NCBI GenBank assembly: GCA_018266075.1
Contig: JAFEBB010000004.1
Span: forward strand, 124,001-188,000
Reading direction: 5' to 3'
From: Deltaproteobacteria bacterium
Lineage (GTDB): Bacteria; Myxococcota; Myxococcia; Myxococcales; SZAS-1
DNA length: 64,000 nt
In this document: positions 57,609 through 64,000 of the stretch, one piece after another
Layout: the number at the start of each line of letters is the position of its first letter
Numbering within the stretch: the first letter of the stretch is position 1
The notes under the pieces: generated by a model
Databases searched by the model: none
The model's input: only the letters and a program-made list of their open reading frames with translations
Told to the model about the DNA's origin: nothing
Position numbers and translations under genes: made by a program

Positions 57609-58352
57609 ATGACGCGCGTGGAGTCACTGGGGCGGGTGCTCTTCCAAATCCGCTCCTGGAGTCCGTTGCCGGTGGTGGCCGCGGTGCTGGCGCTCCTGGC
57701 CTTCGTGCCCGGGCCTGCGCCCACGCCGGCCATGGAGCGGGTGCTGGTCGCGCTGGGGCTTTTGGCGTGCGCGCTCGGCCAGGCGCTGCGCGCGTGGGTG
57801 CTGGGCCTGGTGCAGGCGGGGACCAGCGGCCAGAACGACTACCTCGAGGCGGTGCACCTCAACACGGCCGGGCCGTACGCGCACGTGCGCAACCCGCTGT
57901 ACGTGGGCAACTTCCTCATCTGTCTGGGGCTGGCGCTGGCGGCCGGCAACCTCTGGGCGGCGCTGCTCGGGCTGGGCTTCTTCGCGTTCGAGTACGCGTT
58001 CATCGTCCCGGCCGAAGAGGGCTTCCTGCGCGAGCGCTTCGGCGCGGCCTACGACGCCTACTGCGCCGCCGTTCCGCGCTGGCTCTGGCGGCTCACGCCC
58101 GCGCCCTCGAGCCAGACGCTCCCCGCGACCTTCGACTGGCGCCGCGCCCTGAAGAAGGAGCACAACCCCTTCTGCGCCTGGGCGAGCGGGATGCTGGTGC
58201 TGGTCGGCCTGCGCGCGTGGATGCAGCACCGCGCCGAGGCCATGCCCACGCTCGCGATCCTCGCGGCGACGGAGCTCGCCTTGCTGCTGGCCTACGTGGG
58301 CGTGAAGGGCTGGAAGCGCCGCTGGTGGCTCGCCGGCGGGTCGCCAAGCTGA
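57609..58352 (+). CDS. Isoprenylcysteine/phospholipid methyltransferase-like membrane protein
   Basis: 247 residues from ATG 57609. Membrane helices flank the family signature GPYAHVRNPLYVGNFLICLG, which carries the RxPxYxG-type SAM site. EEGFLRERFGAAYDAYCAAVPRWL (ExxLxxxFGxxYxxYxxxVPR) follows. This is the ICMT/PEMT fold, which methylates lipids or prenyl-cysteine. A C-terminal extension of about 95 residues adds further hydrophobic stretches. It follows the YdjM-type gene by 33 bp. Substrate not predictable from sequence. Confidence 0.88.
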   Translation: MTRVESLGRVLFQIRSWSPLPVVAAVLALLAFVPGPAPTPAMERVLVALGLLACALGQALRAWVLGLVQAGTSGQNDYLEAVHLNTAGPYAHVRNPLYVGNFLICLGLALAAGNLWAALLGLGFFAFEYAFIVPAEEGFLRERFGAAYDAYCAAVPRWLWRLTPAPSSQTLPATFDWRRALKKEHNPFCAWASGMLVLVGLRAWMQHRAEAMPTLAILAATELALLLAYVGVKGWKRRWWLAGGSPS

Positions 58353-58353
58353 A

Positions 58354-59061
58354 TCAGTCGAGGTGTCCCTCGGCGCGGGAGCCGCCGGTGGGCGCCGTCG
58401 CGCTGGCCGGCGCTCGCGGCGGGAGCGGCGCGCGCCACCCGAAGCGCAGGCTGAGCAGGCGGATGCCGGATCCGACCGCGGCCCCCACGAGATCCGGAAT
58501 CGGCCGCGGCAGAGGCGCGGCGCGCAAGGCGAGGAAGGTGGCGCTCCCGGCAAGCGCGGCCACGGCGTAGAGCTCGCCGGCGCGGAAGGTGCGGGGCGTC
58601 TCGCCGGAGAGCAGGTCGCGGCAGATGCCGCCGCCCACCGCGCCGATGACCCCGAGCAGCAGGCAGGGCAGGAGCCCCAGCCCCGCGTCTTGCGTGCGCA
58701 GCGTCGACGACACCGCGTACCAGCCCAGCGCCAGCGCATCCATGAACAGGATCGCCTTCTCGCTTCGAGCGCCCGCCCGCCAGCCGAAGAACCACGCCAG
58801 GCCCACGGCGACGAGGACCGTGAGCAGGTAGGTCGGGTTCGTGAGCGCGAGCGGCGTGCCGTGCTGGAGCAGCGTGTCGCGCAGGAGGCCGCCGCCCACG
58901 CCCGCGGCCAGGGCCACGCCGGCCACGCCGATGACGTCGTACTCGTGGCGGCGCTCTGCGGTCAGCGCGCCCGCCAGCGCGCCCGCGAAGACGCCTGCCA
59001 GGTCCACCGCAAAGAACGTCCAGGTCAGCTGGGGCACGAACGCCGGAGGCATGGCGCTCAC
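58354..59061 (-). CDS. TRIC-type cation channel family membrane protein (UPF0126/YadS)
   Basis: 235 residues; ATG at 59061 or three codons later. Two related halves, each with three membrane helices and a glycine motif: GVGGGLLRDTLLQ in the first and GAVGGGICRDLLSGETP in the second. GGGxxRD is the family hallmark. Bacterial TRIC proteins are trimeric potassium-permeable channels. The C-terminal 35 residues are Ala/Pro/Arg-rich and probably cytoplasmic. It converges on the methyltransferase gene with one base between stop codons. Confidence 0.9.
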   Translation of the reverse strand: MSAMPPAFVPQLTWTFFAVDLAGVFAGALAGALTAERRHEYDVIGVAGVALAAGVGGGLLRDTLLQHGTPLALTNPTYLLTVLVAVGLAWFFGWRAGARSEKAILFMDALALGWYAVSSTLRTQDAGLGLLPCLLLGVIGAVGGGICRDLLSGETPRTFRAGELYAVAALAGSATFLALRAAPLPRPIPDLVGAAVGSGIRLLSLRFGWRAPLPPRAPASATAPTGGSRAEGHLD

Positions 59062-59115
59062 ACTTAACCAACTGGTGCGGGCGTGTCGAAGACCGGAGAC
59101 CGGGCGAGCGGCCGC

Positions 59116-62100
59116 TCAAGCCTTGCGCGTCAGCTCCACCAGGACTCGCACCAGCTCCAGCGGGTGCACCGGGCGCAGCAGCTGGGCGTCGAAGCCGGCG
59201 GCCCTGGCGCGGACGCCAAGCTCGGGCCGCCGGTCGGCCACCAGCGCCACCGCGGGGATTCGCCCGCCCTTCTCCTCGGGCAACGCGCGCAACGCCTTCA
59301 TCAGCTCCAGGCCGCTCGCCTCATGGGCGGAGAGCTCGGCGATGACCACGTCGAAGGAGCCCAGGTCCAGCGCCGTCCGGCCCACGTTGGAGCAGGACTC
59401 TTCCCTCACGGCTGCGCCCGCGTGCTCCAGCGCGAAGGCGAGGGCGTCGTGGGTGCGCGAGGGCGCGTCGACCATCAGCACCTTCAAGCCGCGCAGCTCG
59501 CCCTGGGGTCGCCAGACGTGCAGGCCAGGCGGCGTCTGGCGCCGGGCCTGGGCCGCCTCGGCGCCCGCGAGCGGCAGGGTGATCCGGAAGGTCGCGCCCC
59601 GGCCCGAACCTTCGCTCTCCACCTCCACCCGCCCGCCGTGCAGCTCCACCACGTGCTTCACGATGGCCAGCCCCAGCCCCAGCCCGCCATGGGTGCGCGT
59701 GCTCGAGGGATCCGCCTGGCGGAAGCGCTCGAAGACGTAGGGGAGGAACGCGGGCGCGATGCCCTGCCCCGTGTCGCGCACGGAGATCTGCGCCTGGCCC
59801 TCGCCGCCGCGCAGGAGCACCTCCACCCGGCCGCCAGCCGGCGTGAACTTGATGGCGTTGGAGAGCAGGTTCCAGATCACCTGCTGCAGCCGGTCCGGAT
59901 CCGCGAGCAGCGGGCCCACCTCGGTCGACGGCGCGCCGGAGAGCACGATGCCCTTTGCTTCGGCCGCGGGGCGCACCGCCGCCAGCGCCGCCTCGATGAT
60001 CTCCTGCGCGCGCGTGGAGCGCACGTGCAGGCGCAGCTTGCCGCTGGAGATGCGGGAGATGTCGAGCAGGTCCTCGATGAGCTGGCTCTGGGCGCGCACG
60101 TTGCGGTCGATGACCTCCACCGCCCGCGTCTTGCGCTCCTCGCTGAGCGTGCCCGCGCGGAGCATGCTGGTGTAGCCGAGCACCGCGGTGAGCGGCGTGC
60201 GCAGCTCGTGGCTCACCACGGCCAGGAACTCGTCCTTGGCGCGGTTGGCGGCCTCGGAGTCGCGCAGCAGGCGGCCGTTGTCGATGGCCAGGCCCGCGCG
60301 GCGGCCGAGCTCGAGGGCCAGCTCCAGATCGTCGTTGCCGAAGCGGCGGCCCTCCTCGCACAGGAAGATGAGCGCGCCCAGGGTGCGCCCGCGCGCGGTG
60401 AGCGGCACCTCGATGAGCGAGCGCATGCGCAGGTCGACGTAGAACTGCAGGAGCGCCGGATCCGCCACCTGGGACCGGAGCATGTCCAGATCCACCTCGG
60501 GAAAGAACTCGTGCTTGCCCTGGCGAAGCACCCGGCCCAGGCCGAGGCGCTCGTCGAGCTGGTCGCCGAACTGGCCGGCCGCGTTCCACATGAGGCCCAC
60601 CGCGCCCGGGCGCTGGTGCGAGACCGCCACCCGGCGCACCCTGCCATCGGGCTCGATGACGTCGGCCACGGCGCCGTCGGCGAAGCCGGGAACGGCGAGC
60701 TCGGTGAGCTTGCGCAGGGCAGCGTCGAAGTCGGTGGCGCCGGCGAGCTCGGCCGAGGCCTCGGAGAGGAAGCGCCAGCGCCACTCGGCCTGCTTCTGGC
60801 CGTGGACGTCGGTCGCGGTCGAGAACCAGCGCACCGGGCCGCCCGGGGCGTCCACCAGCGGCATGCCGCGCACCAGGAACCAGCGGTAGGCGCCGTCGGC
60901 GCGGCGGAGGCGCAGCTCGATCTCGACGGGGATCTTCCGGTCGTTGGCCTCTTTCCAGCGGGCGGCGGTGCGCGCGCGATCGTCGGGGTGCACCGCGCGG
61001 AGCCAGCGGGATTGGTTGAAGAAGGTGAGGCCCTGGCCCACGTACTCCAGGAGGCGGCGGTTGGCGAAGCTGGCCCGGCCGCCGGGCTCGCCCACGATCA
61101 CGTGGTGCGGGATGGCGTCGGCGATGGAGCGGAGCTCGCGCTCGCTGCGCTCGGCGGCGGCGCGCGCGCCCTGCTCGCGAGCGAGGAGCGCCTGGTGCTC
61201 GGTGACGTCCTCGTACGCAACCACCCCGCCCGAGAGCCGGCCCTCGGGGTCGTGGATGGGGCGCACGTGGGTGCGCAGCAGCATCACCCGGCCGTCTTTG
61301 GCCTCGAGCTGCAACAGCTCGCCGTCCACCCGCTCCCCGCGCGCGGCGCGCATGAAGGGGAGCTGCTCGAAGTCCAGGACCTCGCCGTGCGCGTCGCGGG
61401 CCAGGCAGCGCGGCCCGGACTCGCGCAGCTTGAGCAGCTTCTCCGCGGGCGGGTTGGCGTAGAGCAGCCGCCCCGTGGGCGCCTCGACGAGAATCACCGC
61501 CTGGGGCAAGGCCCCCAGCACCGCGTTGAGCTGCTGCTGCTTCTGGTGCACCTCGGCGGCGAGGGCGCGCGCGTTGCCTTCGGCGGCGCGCTGCTCGGTG
61601 AGGTCGAAGAAGGAGCAGACCACCTGACGCTGCGCCGGATCCGCCGCGGGGATCACCCGGGCGTGCGCGCTGTACCAGTGGACCTTGCCGTCGAGGGTGC
61701 TGCGCATGCCCAGCACGGTGGCGGGCTGGCTCTGGCCGGTGGCGAGCGCGAGGGCGATGGGGAGCTCGGCGTCTGGACAGCGCGCGCCGTCCTCGCGGAC
61801 GTACTCGATCTCCGCCCTCCAACCCGCCATGCCCTCCTGGGCGCGACCGCGGCGGTCGAGGAGCTTCCGGGCGCTGCGGTTGGCCATCACCAGCGAGCCG
61901 TCGGCGGCGATGACCACCACGCCCTCGTCGAGCGCGTCGACCACCGCGCGGAGCTGGAACTCGCGGCCCTCGAGCGCGCGCGCCAGCTCTTCGGCGCGCT
62001 GGCGGGCGCGGGTCTGCTCGGTGATGTCCGTGGCCACCAGGAGCAGCCCGGCGACGGCGCCCGCGGTCCCGCGCAAGGGCTCCACCAGCAGGCGGAAGTG

Positions 62101-62421
62101 GCTGTGCTCCGCCAGCCCGCCGCGCAAGAGCGGCAGGCGCAGCTCCGGCGCGAGGTAGGCCTCGCCGGTGCGGTACACCTGGTCGGCGAGCTCGAGCAGC
62201 CCGGAGCCAGCGAGCTCGGGCAGGGCCTGCTTCAGCGGACGCCCGCAGAGGTCGGTGCGGCCCAGCACCTCTTCGCAGGCGTGGTTGGCGAACTCGAGGA
62301 CGTGCTCCGGGCCGCGGGCGATGCAGAGCGCCGCCGGCGCGTCCATGAGCGCCGAGAGGACGTCGAGGTCCTCGGAGGTGACCCCGGAAACGGGATCGAA
62401 GCTGGTGGGCGGCATAGGCAT
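59116..62421 (-). CDS. PAS/GAF hybrid sensor histidine kinase with degenerate receiver
   Basis: 1101 residues from ATG 62421. Four PAS-like domains (about 20-145, 150-280, 285-420 and 430-550; ATDITEQTRA, SFFDLTEQRA, AYEDVTEHQA and ATDVHGQKQA mark their ends) are followed by a GAF domain (about 555-715). HisKA has DEFLAVVSHELRTPLT, and HATPase_c has NLLSNAIKFTP, DTGQGI and GGLGLGLAIVK. The C-terminal receiver (about 985-1095) lacks the usual residues: the first acidic pair reads MVDAPS, the phosphoacceptor region FDVVIAELSAHEASG has Glu where Asp is expected, and the Lys-Pro is Arg-Pro. No membrane segment is seen, so the kinase is probably cytoplasmic. Confidence 0.9.
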   Translation of the reverse strand: MPMPPTSFDPVSGVTSEDLDVLSALMDAPAALCIARGPEHVLEFANHACEEVLGRTDLCGRPLKQALPELAGSGLLELADQVYRTGEAYLAPELRLPLLRGGLAEHSHFRLLVEPLRGTAGAVAGLLLVATDITEQTRARQRAEELARALEGREFQLRAVVDALDEGVVVIAADGSLVMANRSARKLLDRRGRAQEGMAGWRAEIEYVREDGARCPDAELPIALALATGQSQPATVLGMRSTLDGKVHWYSAHARVIPAADPAQRQVVCSFFDLTEQRAAEGNARALAAEVHQKQQQLNAVLGALPQAVILVEAPTGRLLYANPPAEKLLKLRESGPRCLARDAHGEVLDFEQLPFMRAARGERVDGELLQLEAKDGRVMLLRTHVRPIHDPEGRLSGGVVAYEDVTEHQALLAREQGARAAAERSERELRSIADAIPHHVIVGEPGGRASFANRRLLEYVGQGLTFFNQSRWLRAVHPDDRARTAARWKEANDRKIPVEIELRLRRADGAYRWFLVRGMPLVDAPGGPVRWFSTATDVHGQKQAEWRWRFLSEASAELAGATDFDAALRKLTELAVPGFADGAVADVIEPDGRVRRVAVSHQRPGAVGLMWNAAGQFGDQLDERLGLGRVLRQGKHEFFPEVDLDMLRSQVADPALLQFYVDLRMRSLIEVPLTARGRTLGALIFLCEEGRRFGNDDLELALELGRRAGLAIDNGRLLRDSEAANRAKDEFLAVVSHELRTPLTAVLGYTSMLRAGTLSEERKTRAVEVIDRNVRAQSQLIEDLLDISRISSGKLRLHVRSTRAQEIIEAALAAVRPAAEAKGIVLSGAPSTEVGPLLADPDRLQQVIWNLLSNAIKFTPAGGRVEVLLRGGEGQAQISVRDTGQGIAPAFLPYVFERFRQADPSSTRTHGGLGLGLAIVKHVVELHGGRVEVESEGSGRGATFRITLPLAGAEAAQARRQTPPGLHVWRPQGELRGLKVLMVDAPSRTHDALAFALEHAGAAVREESCSNVGRTALDLGSFDVVIAELSAHEASGLELMKALRALPEEKGGRIPAVALVADRRPELGVRARAAGFDAQLLRPVHPLELVRVLVELTRKA

Positions 62422-62584
62422 GGCCTGCACGAAGCCCCCCGGCTTCAGCTCAGGTCATACACGTTCTCGCCCGGCGAACGGCGCCGCGGCGACGCTGGCC
62501 GTCGGGTGGTGAACGCGGTTCCGCGCGCTGGGCAAAACGCGGAACTCAGAGGGCATGTCGGCGCGGGCGGTTGCGGGCCGCGGA

Positions 62585-62657
62585 CGCCTGTCCGTCCCCG
62601 GGCATTTCCAGGATGGACAGGCGCGGACTGTCCGGATCCGAGCGGATCCGGATCCGA
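62585..62657 (-). terminator. Hairpin cluster downstream of LolA-like gene
   Basis: CGCCTGTCCGTCC (62585-62597) pairs with GGATGGACAGGCG (62611-62623), with one wobble pair. Next to it are three overlapping CGGATCCG palindromes (62633-62640, 62643-62650) and GGATCCG (62650-62656). On the minus strand these follow directly after the stop at 62661. There is no long T-run, so it may be a Rho-assisted terminator or transcript stabiliser. The rest of the 239-bp gap up to the hybrid kinase start holds nothing I recognise. Confidence 0.4.
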
Positions 62658-62660
62658 TTT

Positions 62661-63455
62661 TCAGGGTCCGGCGGCGAGGCTGCGCTTCTCTTCGGTGCCA
62701 CCGGGCGGCACGGCGAGGACGAACTCCGCGTCGGCGACCTGGCCGTTGATGGCCACGTCGCTGAGGACGGTGCGCGCGGTGGCCTTGCCGTCGTGGCTCT
62801 CCACGACCTCGCTGGGGAAGCACAGGCCCAGCTTGGCGTCGCAGGTCTGCTGGGTCACCTCCACGCGGCTCGCGCCCTCGGGGCCCTGGATGGCCTTGTC
62901 CATCAGGTCCATGGCGGGCATGCCGAAGCGGAAGGTGAAGGCGTAGCTCTGGGCGCCGTCGGCCACGCTGGCCTTGAGCTCGGCCACGTCGCGGTCGCCG
63001 GTGGCGGCCTTGGTCTTTGCAGCCGTGACGGTCGCGGGCAGGAGCGGCGCACGGAAGCCCTCGGGCACGAAGGGGGCGAAGATCTGGTGCAGGAAGGCGT
63101 CGGCCTTGTCCTTGGGGAGCGCCGAGAGATCGAACGTGGTGAGCTTCTTGGCGGCGACGTCGAGGTCTTTGAGCGAGGAGCCGTCGAAGACGAAGACGTG
63201 CGCCTGCGCGCCCTCGGTCTCGCCGCGCATCTTGCCCGGGCTGCGGTAGGCGAACTTGAAGCCCAGCGACTGGTTCGAGGCGAGGTCCGTGGTCACGCCG
63301 TGGAAGCGGTACGAGGTGAGCTTGCGCTCGCGCTCCGCGAGCTGGGTGCGGACCTGCGAGGCCAGCTCGTCGCTGGGCGGTGCGGCCTTGTTCTTGTCGC
63401 TGGGGCAGGCCGCGAGCACGAAGGCGAGAGCGAGGAGCGAGAGGCGAGCGCGCAT
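62661..63455 (-). CDS. LolA/DUF2092-like periplasmic lipoprotein
   Basis: 264 residues from ATG 63455. The lipobox is FVLAACPSDK (Cys at residue 16). The mature region has the beta-sheet pattern of the LolA/LolB/DUF2092 superfamily: VRTQLAERERKLTSYRFHGV, KFAYRSPGKMRGETE, HVFVFDGSSLKDLDVAAKKLT and VEVTQQTCDAKLGLCFPSEV. These proteins hold acyl chains or lipoprotein anchors in a half-barrel. Two cysteines near the end may form a disulfide. It is divergent from the lipase-maturation gene. Confidence 0.75.
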   Translation of the reverse strand: MRARLSLLALAFVLAACPSDKNKAAPPSDELASQVRTQLAERERKLTSYRFHGVTTDLASNQSLGFKFAYRSPGKMRGETEGAQAHVFVFDGSSLKDLDVAAKKLTTFDLSALPKDKADAFLHQIFAPFVPEGFRAPLLPATVTAAKTKAATGDRDVAELKASVADGAQSYAFTFRFGMPAMDLMDKAIQGPEGASRVEVTQQTCDAKLGLCFPSEVVESHDGKATARTVLSDVAINGQVADAEFVLAVPPGGTEEKRSLAAGP

Positions 63456-63612
63456 GGGCTGAGGAACCTCGCAAAAAATCGGGGGGAGCGCCACATCCCC
63501 CGGGACCAGGCCGAAGTCCACCCGAGGCTGGGCCAGGGCCACCCAGGACGTCGGGGCTCGGAAGCCCCTCCTCCATCCACCACGTCCTTGGCTTCGGGAG
63601 TAGAACGCGCGC

Positions 63613-64000
63613 ATGCAACGGCTCCAGCGCTGGCTGCTCGAGGGCGATGGCCACGGCTCCGGTCCCGCCGTGGCCTGGCTCTTCCAGCGGCTGCTCGCGC
63701 TCTGCATGGCCGGCGCGTTCGCGTCGCTGGCGGTGCAGGTCGGTCCCTTGCTCAGCAGCCGGGGGATCTTGCCCTGGGCTCCCTTCGCCCAGCTGCTGCA
63801 CGACCAGCACGTCTCGCTGCTCGACGCGCCAAGCCTCCTGCGATTCACGCCCTCGGACGGCGCGCTCGTGGGGCTGGCGTGGTTCGGCGCGGGGCTCTCG
63901 TTGCTGGCGCTCTTCGACATCGCCCCGCGCGCGATGCTCGGCATCGGCGGCCTGCTCTACCTGAGCTTCGTCACCGCGGGCCGCGACTTCTTCACGTTTC
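63613..64000 (+). CDS. Lipase maturation factor-family membrane protein, 3' end outside window
   Basis: 129 codons before the window ends; ATG at 63613. The visible part matches the N-terminus of bacterial LMF1 relatives: a first helix with FQRLLALCMAGAFASLAVQVGPLL, then SSRGILPWAPFAQLL, LLRFTPSDGALVGLAWFG and GIGGLLYLSFVTAGRDFF. Three or four membrane segments are already present. Vertebrate LMF1 helps fold lipases in the ER; bacterial members are uncharacterised. The gene continues beyond base 64000. Confidence 0.8.
   Translation, partial: MQRLQRWLLEGDGHGSGPAVAWLFQRLLALCMAGAFASLAVQVGPLLSSRGILPWAPFAQLLHDQHVSLLDAPSLLRFTPSDGALVGLAWFGAGLSLLALFDIAPRAMLGIGGLLYLSFVTAGRDFFTF

Noticed and set aside
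60868-60885. CCAGGAACCAG, identical to the heptad repeat core, inside the hybrid kinase gene
   Set aside because: It encodes the conserved PAS sequence YRWFLVR on the minus strand, has no second unit or 7-bp periodicity, and is best explained by coding constraint.
59083-62946. 1287-codon plus-strand ORF opposite the hybrid kinase
   Set aside because: High GC leaves the antisense frame open; composition is His/Arg/Glu-rich with no motif, while the minus strand encodes a complete kinase.
1-64000. tRNA, rRNA, CRISPR, transposase or phage genes
   Set aside because: No T-loop-like tRNA sequences, repeat-spacer arrays, DDE or serine/tyrosine recombinase motifs were found on reading both strands.

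Overview
This is a high-GC window (roughly two-thirds G+C or more by eye) with dense gene packing, frequent ATGA/GTGA start-stop overlaps and GC-rich third codon positions. Several traits point to a member of the Myxococcota (former delta-proteobacteria). Secreted proteins carry linkers rich in Asp-Ala-Gly. There are lipoproteins with von Willebrand A domains, an ECF sigma/anti-sigma pair feeding a secreted caspase-like protein, PEGA and DUF4384-like modules, zinc-ribbon/TPR proteins and a large PAS-rich hybrid kinase. This placement is inference; no rRNA or tRNA gene was seen to anchor it. No CRISPR array, insertion sequence or prophage was recognised.

Layout. 1-6.6 kb: a beta-propeller protein cut by the window edge, a tiny membrane ORF, a zinc-ribbon/TPR protein, purQ overlapping a secretin-N-like protein, and glutaryl-CoA dehydrogenase. 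6.6-11.1 kb: small secreted proteins, a DCC-family thiol protein, and a propeller/cytochrome-c fusion with a rare CX4CH site. 11.1-13.4 kb: a MocR-type regulator diverging from a GNAT protein over a repeated operator-like box. 13.5-18.7 kb: ECF sigma, anti-sigma and caspase/beta-barrel genes joined by overlaps, then two paralogous VWA lipoproteins. 18.8-24.6 kb: a Tat-exported gluconate-dehydrogenase-type pair (subunit 3 and GMC flavoprotein), then rapA. 24.6-29.1 kb: a minus-strand zinc/manganese ABC uptake operon (small His/Cys protein, ATPase, permease, putative outer-membrane channel, binding protein).

29.2-38.4 kb: DinG-like helicase, zinc-ribbon protein and M50 protease in overlapping order; a highly expressed-looking lipoprotein with a clear terminator; a muconate-cycloisomerase-type epimerase with a cNMP-binding protein; and a secreted HExxH protein. 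38.4-45.5 kb: a DMT transporter, an orphan sdhC, a pseudo-nicotinamidase/kinase fusion, a TetR regulator with a perfect palindromic operator ahead of a diiron protein, a P460-like lipoprotein and a GNAT protein. 45.6-55.4 kb: two metallophosphoesterases, a solitary DNA methyltransferase, a DUF5916-type outer-membrane protein, a DUF4097 protein and an ABC1 kinase. 55.5-64 kb: a serpin with an ExbD/TolR-like N-terminal module, membrane proteins, a hybrid kinase with a degenerate receiver, a LolA-like lipoprotein, and a lipase-maturation-factor gene running off the end.

Two sequence-level patterns stand out from the gene content. First, a family of heptanucleotide tandem repeats arranged as inverted repeats (units like GGTTCCT/AACCAGG, and a second subtype GGTGGCT/AGCCACC) occurs at six intergenic sites and often supplies the stop codons of flanking genes. 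Second, AT-rich interrupted palindromes of the form TAAC-N6-GTTA recur far more often than this base composition predicts, sometimes inside coding sequence where they force unusual codons.
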